Source of the DNA: an uncultured Pseudomonas sp.
GTDB lineage: Bacteria > Pseudomonadota > Gammaproteobacteria > Pseudomonadales > Pseudomonadaceae
DNA: 64,000 nucleotides
Assembly (NCBI RefSeq): GCF_946885955.1
Contig: NZ_CAMPHI010000001.1
Coordinates: forward strand, 1-64,000
Reading direction: 5' to 3'
Shown here: positions 1-11,759 of the stretch, piece after piece
Layout of the letters: each line of letters begins with the position of its first letter
Numbering within the stretch: the stretch's first letter is position 1
Program-made: the position numbers and the translations under genes
Notes under the pieces: generated by a model
Told to the model about the DNA's origin: nothing
What the model saw: the letters and a program-made list of their open reading frames with translations, nothing else
The model's database searches: none

Positions 1-100
1 GGATTTTCAGGGAAGCCCAATCGGGGTTCAAATGCTTAAGTGAACAGCATTACGCGACAGGCGCGGGGTTTTTGTGACAGCGATTGGGGGTGAGGCTGGC

Positions 101-1765
<1,665 letters not shown>

Positions 1766-1812
1766 TCAAAATTCGTTTTGGTGGAACGCGATGCGCTGTA
1801 GCGGAGGCTGGA

Positions 1813-2106
1813 TCAGGCTTCGATGACGGCCAGGATTTCGCTCTCGCCCATGACCAGCAGGTCTTCGCCGTCGACTTTGACGGTGTTGCTGCCGGAGTAA
1901 GGACCAAACACCACTTTGTCGCCGACCTTGACGGCCAGCGCGCGCACTTCGCCGCTGTCCAGCACGCGACCCGTACCCACAGCGACGATTTCGCCCTGGT
2001 TAGGCTTCTCGGCAGCGGAACCCGGCAGCACGATACCGCCCGCGGTTTTGGTCTCTTCTTCGCTGCGACGAATCACGACGCGGTCATGCAGAGGACGAAG
2101 CTTCAT
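1813..2106 (-). CDS. groES: GroES co-chaperonin (10 kDa)
   Basis: Heptameric lid of the GroEL folding chamber. The 97-residue protein starts [10 protein letters not shown] and contains the Gly-rich mobile loop at about residues 17-33 that docks on GroEL. The reading frame is open 16 codons further upstream, but the ATG at 2106 matches the family start and follows a GGGAG ribosome-binding site about 8 nt away, so the shorter form is chosen. It is the first gene of the groESL operon. No CIRCE-type inverted repeat is seen upstream; a sigma-32-like promoter is present instead. Confidence 0.98.
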   Translation of the reverse strand: MKLRPLHDRVVIRRSEEETKTAGGIVLPGSAAEKPNQGEIVAVGTGRVLDSGEVRALAVKVGDKVVFGPYSGSNTVKVDGEDLLVMGESEILAVIEA

Positions 2107-2254
2107 TTGTCGATCTCTCCCAAATAGTTGTTGTACATCGGCCGGTGCTTTCACCGGCGGGTTAGCAAAGTCCGGCGGGGCCGGTTGCGTTGCACCAGGT
2201 GCAACGCGGAAGTCTGATCTGCCGAAACCGACAGAAAACCTTGCGGTGACCGCT

Positions 2255-2282
2255 ACATAAGGGCGTACAAGGAGATTTCAAG
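2255..2282 (-). promoter_or_regulatory. Sigma-32-like heat-shock promoter of groESL
   Basis: Read on the minus strand, CTTGAAA (2276-2282) is followed after 13 bp by CCTTATGT (2255-2262). This matches the sigma-32 pattern CTTGAAA / CCCCATnT at all -35 positions and 6 of 8 -10 positions. The site lies about 150 bp upstream of the groES start. The rest of the 2107-2424 interval holds nothing else I can identify. Confidence 0.7.
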
Positions 2283-2424
2283 GGTGGCCGCCGAATTTTT
2301 TTCGCCTCGGCGCGCCATCAAGCCAGCCATCACGGGCGCTCTGCGGCGACACAGCGGGCACTACCAAGAGCGCCTCCCTGGCATACGGGGCCGAGCGTTT
2401 CCGTGTACCGGCGTCATCGCTCGA

Positions 2425-2886
2425 TCAATCGCGGCGTTCGTACTCACCCTCGAGGACATTCGCCTTGGATGTATCGGGCCGCTCGCCCGCACGGGCACTC
2501 AGGTCCTCGTAGAACGCGCGCTGGCGCATGGCCTGTTCAGCGGCGCGTTGGCGCACCTTGTTGACCAGAATCCGCCGGGTGAAGGGAATCAGGCAGAACA
2601 CACCGAAGATATCGCTGATAAACCCGGGCAACAGCAGCAATCCGCCACCGACCGCGATCAACAGCCCCTCGAGCATTTCCTGCTCGGGCAGTTCGCCGCG
2701 CGCCAGCTTCTCGCGGGCACGCCAGGCGGTAGCGATACCGGCGACGCGCAGCAGCACACTACCCAGAATTGCCGTAACCACCAGCAACAGCAGAGTTGGT
2801 AAAACGCCGATCGCACCGCCAACCTGAATCAGCAGCGCCAATTCGAGAAACGGGAACAGCAGGAATAAAAACAGAAAGGCACGCAT
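2425..2886 (-). CDS. fxsA: FxsA family inner-membrane protein
   Basis: Small membrane protein of 153 residues belonging to the FxsA family, named for the E. coli protein whose overproduction relieves F-plasmid exclusion of phage T7. Hydrophobic segments lie at about residues 1-20, 26-48 and 72-101. The Gly/Leu-rich hairpin around residues 78-90 (GGGLLLLPGFISD) is the family signature. The tail after residue 102 is charged and probably cytoplasmic. The ATG follows an AGGA box. It sits next to groESL, as in many gammaproteobacteria, and has its own near-consensus heat-shock promoter. The molecular function is not established. Confidence 0.93.
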   Translation of the reverse strand: MRAFLFLFLLFPFLELALLIQVGGAIGVLPTLLLLVVTAILGSVLLRVAGIATAWRAREKLARGELPEQEMLEGLLIAVGGGLLLLPGFISDIFGVFCLIPFTRRILVNKVRQRAAEQAMRQRAFYEDLSARAGERPDTSKANVLEGEYERRD

Positions 2887-2929
2887 TGAAAATTCCTAAG
2901 CGGAAGAACCTACTTCCAGTAGACAGAAA

Positions 2930-2955
2930 ATATGGGGACTTGCGCTGATTTCAAG
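2930..2955 (-). promoter_or_regulatory. Sigma-32-like heat-shock promoter of fxsA
   Basis: On the minus strand CTTGAAA (2949-2955) and CCCCATAT (2930-2937) are separated by 11 bp. Both hexamer-like elements match the sigma-32 consensus at every fixed position, and the spacing is within the accepted 11-16 bp. The site ends 43 bp upstream of the fxsA start codon. Confidence 0.75.
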
Positions 2956-2983
2956 CCGGAGCCTGTAGCAAAGTGTGTACACA

Positions 2984-3700
2984 TCATACGCTGGGCCAAC
3001 TGTCGGCATGCGCCAGCTGCACCAGCGCCTGGCGAACCTCGCCGGGATTGCCGCAGGCTGCCGGAAACGCCAGCCAGTGAATGCTCTGCCCGATGCGCAA
3101 ATGAAAGCCTTCGCCGTCGATCCCGACCATGCTGGCCGGCTCCTGGTCCGGCAGACCGCTCAACGCCACATAGTGCGCGATCGCACGCGCATGGTCACTG
3201 TTCATATGCTCGAGCATGGCCGCCTCGTCGGCAGCCGCGAAAGGATTGGCCAGCGCCACCTGATCCAGCCAGTGAATCGCGCCGAAACCGCCGATATAGC
3301 GCCAGCGCACCGGCTGCAGCTGCCAGAAATCGAAATCATGGACGCGATGATGGTCCCGTGCGTCGGGAAAATAGCGATAGTAGCGTTGCGCGGCCGCCTC
3401 GATCTGCGCTTCGTCATCGAGCTGCCGGGCCTCGGCGAGCAGCGTCAGGCGACCGACGGCCTGCACATCCTCGGCACCGCGCTCGCCCACCAATAGCGAA
3501 CATTTGCCGTCGCGCTTGAGGTTGTGGGTGTGCTGGGCGATGCGGCTGATAAGGATCAATGGCCAACCCTCGCTGTCCAGACAATAAGGCACCACCGATC
3601 CGAAAGGGAAACCCGGCATGGCTTTGGAGTGGGTGGAAAGCACGCCACGGTATTCCTTGAGTAGTAATTCTCGGGCATGCTTAACGGCTTTCACGCTCAC
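2984..3700 (-). CDS. HugZ-like / pyridoxamine-phosphate-oxidase-fold protein with DUF2470 domain
   Basis: A 238-residue protein with an N-terminal split-barrel flavin/heme-binding fold (about residues 10-140, including FPFGSVVPY and the TKD-like [14 protein letters not shown] stretch). The C-terminal part (about 155-235) resembles DUF2470, with the [11 protein letters not shown] motif. This architecture is shared with HugZ-type heme utilisation proteins and with uncharacterised flavin-binding proteins. No heme uptake genes are nearby, so a heme role is not supported by context. The start is a GTG with a GGGAG box 9 nt upstream. The gene is divergent from the SDR gene, with about 100 bp between starts. 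Confidence 0.85.
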   Translation of the reverse strand: MSVKAVKHARELLLKEYRGVLSTHSKAMPGFPFGSVVPYCLDSEGWPLILISRIAQHTHNLKRDGKCSLLVGERGAEDVQAVGRLTLLAEARQLDDEAQIEAAAQRYYRYFPDARDHHRVHDFDFWQLQPVRWRYIGGFGAIHWLDQVALANPFAAADEAAMLEHMNSDHARAIAHYVALSGLPDQEPASMVGIDGEGFHLRIGQSIHWLAFPAACGNPGEVRQALVQLAHADSWPSV

Positions 3701-3802
3701 CTTGTGACTCCCTGCATAGAATCCGTCATAAACGGACAGACGTTAACGATTGCGATCTACGGCGCCAGCGGGGGAAAATTCAATACCTTGAGGGGATTTT
3801 CA

Positions 3803-4561
3803 ATGCAACTCAATGACAAAGTCATCATCATCACCGGCGGCGGCCAAGGCCTGGGGTTGGCAATGGCCGAATACCTGGCGGGCAAAGGTGCCAAGCTGGC
3901 CCTGGTCGACCTGAACAAGGAAAAGCTCGATGAAGCCGTAGCCAGTTGCAAGTCCCTCGGAGTCGAGGCGCGAGCTTACCTGTGCAACGTCGCCAATGAA
4001 GAGCAGGTTACCCAGACCGTCGCTCAGATCGCCGAAGATTTCGGCGCGATCAACGGCCTGGTCAACAATGCCGGGATCCTGCGCGACGGCCTTACCATCA
4101 AGGTCAAGGACGGCGAAATCACCAAGCTGAGCCTGGCCCAATGGCAATCGGTGATCGATGTCAACCTGACCGGCGTGTTCCTCTGCACCCGTGAAGTTGC
4201 GGCGAAGATGATCGAGCTGAAGAGCGAAGGCGCGATCGTCAATATTTCCTCGATCTCCCGCGCCGGCAATATCGGCCAGGCCAACTACTCCGCGGCCAAG
4301 GCCGGCGTTGCCGCCGACACCGTGGTCTGGGCCAAGGAACTGGCGCGCTACGGCATCCGTGTCGCCGGCGTGGCACCGGGCTTTATTGAAACCGAGATGG
4401 TTGCCAGCATGAAGCCCGAAGCCCTGGAGCGCATGACCTCGGTCATCCCGTTGCGGCGCATGGGCAAACCGGCCGAGATCGCCCACTCGGTGGCCTATAT
4501 CCTGGAGAACGACTACTACACCGGCCGTATCCTGGAACTGGATGGCGGCCTGCGCCTGTAA
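3803..4561 (+). CDS. Short-chain dehydrogenase/reductase (FabG-like)
   Basis: A 252-residue classical SDR. It shows the nucleotide-binding TGGGQGLG at residues 11-18, NNAG at 88-91, and the catalytic set Asn121, Ser150, Tyr162 and Lys166 (YSAAK). The C-terminal region also resembles FabG (3-oxoacyl-ACP reductase). The NADP(H)-dependent reduction or oxidation of a keto/hydroxyl substrate is secure, but the substrate is not: it is not in a fab operon, so I give no gene name. The frame is open 42 codons upstream; the ATG at 3803 is chosen because a GAGGGG box precedes it and the Rossmann fold starts right after it. Confidence 0.93.
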   Translation: MQLNDKVIIITGGGQGLGLAMAEYLAGKGAKLALVDLNKEKLDEAVASCKSLGVEARAYLCNVANEEQVTQTVAQIAEDFGAINGLVNNAGILRDGLTIKVKDGEITKLSLAQWQSVIDVNLTGVFLCTREVAAKMIELKSEGAIVNISSISRAGNIGQANYSAAKAGVAADTVVWAKELARYGIRVAGVAPGFIETEMVASMKPEALERMTSVIPLRRMGKPAEIAHSVAYILENDYYTGRILELDGGLRL

Positions 4562-4571
4562 GGTATCGAAT

Positions 4572-4603
4572 CCCGGGCCTCAGGCGATCGGCCTGAGCCC
4601 GGG
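4572..4603. terminator. Hairpin between the convergent SDR and DUF481 genes
   Basis: GC-rich hairpin: CCCGGG and CTCAGGC on the left pair with GCCTGAG and CCCGGG on the right around a short loop, with one bulged C. It lies 10 bp after the SDR stop codon and 17 bp before the end of the opposing gene. The T-run is short (CTTT), so termination efficiency is uncertain. Confidence 0.6.
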
Positions 4604-4620
4604 CTTTACCCCGCGACCGC

Positions 4621-5622
4621 TTACCAACCGACGCCAAAGCCCAGGCTGTAATGGGTTTCGTCGAGGTCACCGTCCGAGCCGCTAACCACGTCCTTTTCCG
4701 CCTTCATGTTCAGCGATGCCCAATCGGTGACCTTGTAGCGCAGGCCCACCTCGGCATCCAGGGCATACTCGGCGACACTGGCCAATGGCTTGCCCACCTC
4801 CCCCGTACTGAACAACTCGACGCTCTTGCCGATCAGGTAGCGGTTGTAGTCCCATTTCGCGCTCAGCGCATAAAAGTCATCGCGCTCGCCGTCGGCGTAG
4901 AGGTAATCGGTACGATTGAGCAACCCGGCGACCGAAAAGGCGCCCAGCTCGTTGTCCCAGAACTGGTAACCCGGACCGCTACCGACGGTGCGCTGACGAC
5001 GCAGGTCCTCGATCTTGTCGCGCTTGTACTCGAAACGCCCCTGCCAGAACCATTGCTCGGTGAAGAAGCGGTCGAGGGCATATTCGGCGTTCCAGTTATC
5101 GGTGGTCACCACCGAATCCTGAAACTGGCGGTTATAGCCGGCTTCGGCGTTATGCCGCCACAAGCCATGGCGCGCCTCGGCCTTGAGGTCGATATCGTAG
5201 TTGTCGGTATCACGCTCGGCCCGCTTGTAATCCAGGGCGGCGTCGATATTGCCGGTCAAAACCAGGTCTTCGACCATGGGCTTGGGTTTGAGAATCTGCT
5301 CGATAGCGCTCAGTTCGATGGTGCGCTCCTCGCCATTGACCAAGGTCACCCGACCCGGCCCGGCTGCGCGCAGGGCCTTGGCGCGCTCACCGCTCACGGC
5401 GCTTTCCTTGATCAGCAATTCCTGATCGCTTTCCAGGGTGGCGATCTGGTCCCAGTCCACGGCGATCGCGCCGCCGTACTCGGTTTTCAGCAGCAGCTTG
5501 CCGCCTTCGTAGAATTTGATTTTGCCGCTCAGGCGATCGCCGTTTTTCAGCCACAGCGTATCGGCGATGGCGGTGTTGGCAGCCACGGACAATGCCAGGC
5601 AGATCAGAGTTTTAGACGACAT
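4621..5622 (-). CDS. DUF481 outer-membrane beta-barrel protein (YdiY-like)
   Basis: A 333-residue secreted protein. Residues 1-20 form a Sec signal peptide ending at AIADT. Residues 21-110 form a soluble part starting LWLKNGDRLSGKI, and about 120-333 are rich in alternating beta strands typical of DUF481. The final residue is Trp (GFGVGW), the C-terminal aromatic signal for BAM-dependent outer-membrane assembly. Function is unknown in the family; E. coli YdiY is acid-inducible. No clear Shine-Dalgarno precedes the ATG. The gene is a single transcription unit, convergent with the SDR gene. Confidence 0.88.
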   Translation of the reverse strand: MSSKTLICLALSVAANTAIADTLWLKNGDRLSGKIKFYEGGKLLLKTEYGGAIAVDWDQIATLESDQELLIKESAVSGERAKALRAAGPGRVTLVNGEERTIELSAIEQILKPKPMVEDLVLTGNIDAALDYKRAERDTDNYDIDLKAEARHGLWRHNAEAGYNRQFQDSVVTTDNWNAEYALDRFFTEQWFWQGRFEYKRDKIEDLRRQRTVGSGPGYQFWDNELGAFSVAGLLNRTDYLYADGERDDFYALSAKWDYNRYLIGKSVELFSTGEVGKPLASVAEYALDAEVGLRYKVTDWASLNMKAEKDVVSGSDGDLDETHYSLGFGVGW

Positions 5623-5845
5623 AGAGGACTACTTAGAGAGTGCAGGCACGGGAAAGCCGCGCATTATGCGTATGCGCGCCATTAGCACAAGCAGTGACTC
5701 CGACAATCCTGCCGAGTTCAGCAGCCAGGCGGCCTAAATCTGATGGAAGGTCTACCCATGGCCGCCCCGCCAGCCAATAATGCCGTCGCCCGCCAAGCGC
5801 ATGCCCAAACCCGCCGCAAGAGCGTCAGCATGGAGAACTCGCAGG

Positions 5846-6223
5846 ATGCCTGAGCATCGTCCACACCTCTCGCAGCATTCCCCCTCGGCCAGCGCGCAGG
5901 ATCAGCTTGCGCGGCGCCAGGCGCTCTATATCACCCTCGCGCAAGTCCCCGCGGGCAAGGTCGTCAGTTATGGCCAGCTGGCTGACCTGGCCGGCCTTGG
6001 GCGCGCCGCGCGCTGGGTCGGCCGCACCCTTAGTCAGTTGCCTCCAAACAGCACCCTGCCCTGGCACCGGGTGATCGCCGCCAGCGGTCGCCTCAGTTTG
6101 CCCGCTGGCAGTGCTTCCGGCGCCGAGCAACGCGCCAGGCTGCGCGACGAAGGCGTGACGGTGGCGAACGATCGGGTGGATATCCGACGGCACGGCTGGC
6201 GTCCGATGGAGCACTGCGGTTAG
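5846..6223 (+). CDS. Alkyltransferase-like (ATL) MGMT-family DNA-binding protein
   Basis: A 125-residue protein with the DNA-binding domain of O6-alkylguanine-DNA alkyltransferases, but Trp73 replaces the alkyl-accepting Cys (LPWHRVI instead of PCHRV). This is the hallmark of ATL proteins, which bind O6-alkylguanine without repairing it and recruit nucleotide excision repair (family knowledge from fission yeast Atl1, E. coli YbaZ and Thermus TTHA1564). The arginine finger region RAARWVGRTL is present at residues 53-62. The ATG is preceded by GGAG at 10 nt. The next gene, ampG, begins only 43 bp after the stop, so co-transcription is possible. Confidence 0.92.
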   Translation: MPEHRPHLSQHSPSASAQDQLARRQALYITLAQVPAGKVVSYGQLADLAGLGRAARWVGRTLSQLPPNSTLPWHRVIAASGRLSLPAGSASGAEQRARLRDEGVTVANDRVDIRRHGWRPMEHCG

Positions 6224-6266
6224 AGTGCGCCCTTTATCAGGTCATCCTCAGGCAGAAACCCGCTCA

Positions 6267-7850
6267 ATGCCCCGTAAAAGCTGGCGCGATGCCATCGCCG
6301 CCTACTCAAGCCCTTCGACCTTGGTGCTGCTGCTGCTCGGCTTCGCCGCCGGCCTGCCGTACATGCTGGTGTTCTCGACGCTCTCGGTCTGGCTGCGCGA
6401 GGCGGGGGTGGCGCGCGAAACCATTGGCTTCGCCAGTCTGATCGGGCTGGCCTATGCCTTCAAATGGGTCTGGTCGCCACTGCTCGACCAATGGCGCCTG
6501 CCGCTACTGGGAGCCCTGGGCCGCAGGCGTTCCTGGCTGGTCCTGGCCCAGGTGCTGATCGCCGCGGGTTTGGCCGGCATGGCACTGTGCGACCCGCAGA
6601 CCCACCTGACCTGGCTGATCGCCCTGGCGGTACTGGTCGCATTTGCTTCGGCTACCCAGGACATCGCGGTCGATGCCTATCGCCTGGAAATCGTCGACGA
6701 CAGCCGCCAAGCCGCGCTCGCCGCCAGCTACATGGCCGGCTACCGGGTCGCCGCGCTGCTGGCCACCGCCGGCGCGCTGTATTTCGCCGAAGGCTTCGGC
6801 TCGACCGTGCAGCTCTACAATCACAGCGCCTGGGCCGGCACCTACCTGGTCTTCGCCCTGATGATGGTGCCCGGCCTGCTCACCAGCCTGTGGATGCGCG
6901 AGCCGGCGGTGCCGCTGCAAACCCAACTGGCCGCCGCCCGCTATGGTTTCAGCCACCAGATCGCCTCGGTGCTGGTGCTGATCGTGCTGCTGGTGTCGGT
7001 GCCGGCGATGTTCACCCAGTTCTTCCACACCGACTTCGCCAGCCTGTTCACCGGCGAAGCGAGCTTGCTCGACCTGCTGCTCGAAGACCGCGCCTTTCTC
7101 CGCGCCCTGCTCTACACCATCCTCACCACCCTGTGCCTGTCCTCCATGGGACGACGCGGCCTGGCGCCAGTGCTGACCCCGGTCAACGACTTCGTCCTGC
7201 GCTATCGCTGGCAGGCGCTGCTGCTGCTCGGGTTGATCGCCACCTACCGCATGTCCGACACGGTGATGGGGGTGATGGCCAACGTGTTCTATATCGACCA
7301 GGGCTTCACCAAGGATCAGATCGCCAGCGTGAGCAAGCTGTTCGGCCTGATCATGACCCTGCTCGGCGCGGGGATCGGCGGGCTACTGATCGTACGCTTC
7401 GGCATCCTGCCGATTCTATTTGTCGGCGGCATGGCGTCGGCGGCTACCAACCTGCTGTTCATGATGCTGGTCAGCATGGGCGCGGATCTGCGGATGCTGA
7501 TCGTCACCATTTCCGCCGACAACCTGAGTGCCGGTCTGGCGACCGCAGCGTTCGTCGCCTACCTGTCGAGCCTGACCAACCTGAAATTCTCCGCCACCCA
7601 ATATGCCCTGCTCAGCTCGATCATGCTGCTACTGCCGCGCCTGATTGGCGGCTACTCGGGGGTCATGGTGGAGAAGTTCGGCTATGAGCAGTTCTTTGTC
7701 GTCACCGCCCTGCTGGGGGTGCCGACGCTGATCCTGATCGCCATGCAATGGCGCCGCGAAGGTCCGCAGGCGAATGGCTCGACCTCGACCAAGCGCAAAA
7801 TCCCCGAGCCGAGCGATAATGCCGCGCTGAAGACCGAAGCCAACGGCTAG
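6267..7850 (+). CDS. ampG: AmpG muropeptide permease
   Basis: Inner-membrane MFS-type permease that imports anhydro-muropeptides for peptidoglycan recycling and thereby supplies the signal for AmpC induction. The 527-residue product has about 14 hydrophobic segments. It shows the AmpG N-terminus LLLLGFAAGLPYMLVFSTLS and the cytoplasmic loop WSPLLDQWRLP. The C-terminal tail is polar (last about 35 residues). An in-frame GTG lies 14 codons upstream, immediately after the ATL stop; the ATG at 6267 is preferred because it fits the family start, though its ribosome site is weak. The gene fits the recycling and cell-wall theme of the region. Confidence 0.95.
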   Translation: MPRKSWRDAIAAYSSPSTLVLLLLGFAAGLPYMLVFSTLSVWLREAGVARETIGFASLIGLAYAFKWVWSPLLDQWRLPLLGALGRRRSWLVLAQVLIAAGLAGMALCDPQTHLTWLIALAVLVAFASATQDIAVDAYRLEIVDDSRQAALAASYMAGYRVAALLATAGALYFAEGFGSTVQLYNHSAWAGTYLVFALMMVPGLLTSLWMREPAVPLQTQLAAARYGFSHQIASVLVLIVLLVSVPAMFTQFFHTDFASLFTGEASLLDLLLEDRAFLRALLYTILTTLCLSSMGRRGLAPVLTPVNDFVLRYRWQALLLLGLIATYRMSDTVMGVMANVFYIDQGFTKDQIASVSKLFGLIMTLLGAGIGGLLIVRFGILPILFVGGMASAATNLLFMMLVSMGADLRMLIVTISADNLSAGLATAAFVAYLSSLTNLKFSATQYALLSSIMLLLPRLIGGYSGVMVEKFGYEQFFVVTALLGVPTLILIAMQWRREGPQANGSTSTKRKIPEPSDNAALKTEANG

Positions 7851-7885
7851 CTCCGCGCCGGAGCCTACGCTGGGTGCCTTCCTGT

Positions 7886-7931
7886 TTTAGCCGCGCTTGG
7901 CATAAAAGGGGCTGGAAGCATTGCGGCTAAA
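7886..7931. repeat. REP-like inverted repeat between convergent ampG and mscS-type genes
   Basis: A perfect 9-bp inverted repeat, TTTAGCCGC (7886-7894) and GCGGCTAAA (7923-7931), encloses about 28 bp. A second short inverted repeat (GGGGCT and AGCCCC) is interleaved with it. The motif looks like dispersed palindromic elements of Pseudomonas. It sits between the two gene ends, where such elements are common, and could also help terminate transcription. Confidence 0.5.
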
Positions 7932-8056
7932 GCCCCCTCCCACCCATACGCCGTTTCGCGGCCTAGAGCACGGTAGTTGCTCGCGACGACTTGCCCTGTA
8001 CACGGCGCCCAGGTGCGCCGCGCTGAAACAGAGGATCGGGCAAGCCCGGCGCGCAC

Positions 8057-8899
8057 CTACTGTTGCTCAGGAGCACCCGACTGCACCAGGTGCACCACGC
8101 GCTGCGGGAACGGAATACCGATACCGGCTTCGGTCAGGCGCTCCTTGGCCAACTCGATGAAGTTGAAGGTCACCGGCCAGAAGTCCGGCGTCGCCACCCA
8201 GACGCGCAGCGACAGGTTCACGGCGCTGTCGCCCAGCCCGGTCACATGGACCACGGGCGCAGGCTCCATAAGCACTCGCGGGTCTTCGGCGATCTGCAGC
8301 AACACATCGCGAGCGCGCTTGATATCGCTGGAATAATCGATACCCAGGTTGATATCGGCACGGCGCACCGGCTCACGCGAGTAGTTGGTGATATTGCCGT
8401 TGGACAGACTGCCATTGGGCACGATAACCACCTTGTTATCGGCGGTTTTCAGCGTGGTATGGAAAATATGAATGCTGTCGACGCTGCCCGAAACGCCCTG
8501 CCCTTCGATCCAGTCGCCGGCGCGGAATGGACGAAACAGCATGATCAGCACGCCACCGGCGAAATTCGCCAGGCTGCCTTGCAGCGCCAGACCGATGGCC
8601 AGGCCAGCGGCACCGATCACCGCGACGAACGACGTGGTTTCCACCCCGATCATCGATGCCACGCTGACCAGCAGCAGCACCTTGAGCATGATGCCCGCCA
8701 AGCTGCCGATAAAGCTGTGCAGGGCGCGGTCGACGTTGCGCCGCTCCATCAAAAGACTGACTTTACGGGTCAGGGTATTGATCAGCCACCAACCGACCAG
8801 CAGGGTGGCGATGGCCAGAACCAATTGACCGCTGTATTGCAACACCACTGGTAGCCAGGTTTCGGACAATTTCACCAGTTGCTCTACATTCATTTCCAT
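8057..8899 (-). CDS. Small-conductance mechanosensitive channel family protein (MscS-like)
   Basis: A 280-residue inner-membrane channel that opens under membrane tension to release solutes during osmotic downshock. It has three hydrophobic helices in the first about 115 residues. The Gly/Ala-packed pore helix AGLAIGLALQGSLANFAGG is followed by the RPFRAGDWIE beta-domain entry and a cytoplasmic vestibule to the C-terminus. Length is close to E. coli MscS (286). The start at 8899 follows an AGGGA box; 13 upstream in-frame codons are not family-like. It stands alone, convergent with ampG. Confidence 0.94.
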   Translation of the reverse strand: MEMNVEQLVKLSETWLPVVLQYSGQLVLAIATLLVGWWLINTLTRKVSLLMERRNVDRALHSFIGSLAGIMLKVLLLVSVASMIGVETTSFVAVIGAAGLAIGLALQGSLANFAGGVLIMLFRPFRAGDWIEGQGVSGSVDSIHIFHTTLKTADNKVVIVPNGSLSNGNITNYSREPVRRADINLGIDYSSDIKRARDVLLQIAEDPRVLMEPAPVVHVTGLGDSAVNLSLRVWVATPDFWPVTFNFIELAKERLTEAGIGIPFPQRVVHLVQSGAPEQQ

Positions 8900-9040
8900 G
8901 GGACATCCCTTTTTTGCGCAAAAAAACCACCGCACCACAGTCCAGGGCGGTGTTCTGCGTATTCACTTCAAAGTACCAATTCATAACCGCGCGGCGCCGC
9001 TATCGGCCGAGTAGGCCCGAGCGCGACGCCAGCAGATCCG

Positions 9041-9210
9041 CTGACAGGCCGTTGAAAGACATAGCCAAGGCGGACGAGACAAGGCCCAGGCGGCCCATAA
9101 AAAGGGCCGAAGGCATAGTTACTGCTGCAAATGAGCGCGTGAGACGCCAAGTCCCGGGGCGCTTGAAGCGCCGTGTCGCCCATGCTGGAAGTTTTTCAAC
9201 AGCCTGCCAG
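9041..9210. mobile_element. MITE-like element with about 20-bp terminal inverted repeats
   Basis: The 20-bp end at 9041-9060 (core CAGGCCGTTGAAAGAC) matches the reverse complement of 9191-9210 (core CAGGCTGTTGAAAAAC) at 17 of 20 positions. About 130 bp lie between, with no ORF of note but with an internal hairpin CGGCCC/GGGCCG (9091-9109). It occupies the gap between the mscS-like and yajQ genes. Size, ends and lack of coding capacity fit a non-autonomous transposable or palindromic dispersed element. No target duplication was convincingly seen. Confidence 0.5.
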
Positions 9211-9213
9211 ACC

Positions 9214-9693
9214 TTAATCGCGGAAGTTGTTGTATTGCAATGGCATACCGAAGTCCTTGGCACGCAAGGCAGCAATGGCCTCTTGCAGATCGTCGCGCTT
9301 CTTGCCGGTGATACGCACCTGCTCACCCTGGATGGCGGCCTGCACCTTGAGCTTGGCGTCCTTGATGTGGGCGACGATCTTCTTCGCCAGGTCCTTCTCG
9401 ATGCCTTCGCGCAGGATCACTTCCTGCTTGACGTTCTTGCCCGAGGGATAGGCGTCCTTGAATTCCAGGCACTGCACATCGATCTTGCGCTTGACCAGGC
9501 TGAGCTTGAGAATCTCGATCATTTGCTCGAGCTGAAAATCCGCATCGGCCGTCAGGTTGACAGTCAGCTCTTTCAGTTCAAAGCTTCCTTTACCGCGCAG
9601 ATCATAGCGACGCTCCAATTCCTTGATCGCGTTGTCTACGGCATTGGTCACTTCGTGTTTGTCCAGTTCGGACACCACGTCGAATGAGGGCAT
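9214..9693 (-). CDS. yajQ: YajQ family nucleotide-binding protein
   Basis: A 159-residue cytosolic protein of the YajQ/UPF0234 family, with two ferredoxin-like (RNP-type) lobes. The start [15 protein letters not shown] and the segment [12 protein letters not shown] are family hallmarks. Members bind nucleotides, and a Xanthomonas homologue is a c-di-GMP-responsive transcription cofactor; whether this one binds c-di-GMP is inference. The ATG at 9693 is set by a GGAGGAAA box; the 26 upstream in-frame codons are not conserved. It is a single gene, divergent from the response-regulator cluster. Confidence 0.95.
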   Translation of the reverse strand: MPSFDVVSELDKHEVTNAVDNAIKELERRYDLRGKGSFELKELTVNLTADADFQLEQMIEILKLSLVKRKIDVQCLEFKDAYPSGKNVKQEVILREGIEKDLAKKIVAHIKDAKLKVQAAIQGEQVRITGKKRDDLQEAIAALRAKDFGMPLQYNNFRD

Positions 9694-9842
9694 GGGTTTC
9701 CTCCAGATAGACGGCGCGCCAGGGATCACGAACCGGGCACACCAGGCTTGACGGTTAAAAAACCTGGCCATTATATAGCCGTAGATACAAACACTGTCCG
9801 GCCATCTACCGGGCCCATGCGATTTTCCTAGCGAGCCTGACC

Positions 9843-11713
<1,871 letters not shown>

Positions 11714-11759
11714 GCCGGCGTTACCCTGCTCGCACACACGTTAGAGCGGCTCTGTCCCC

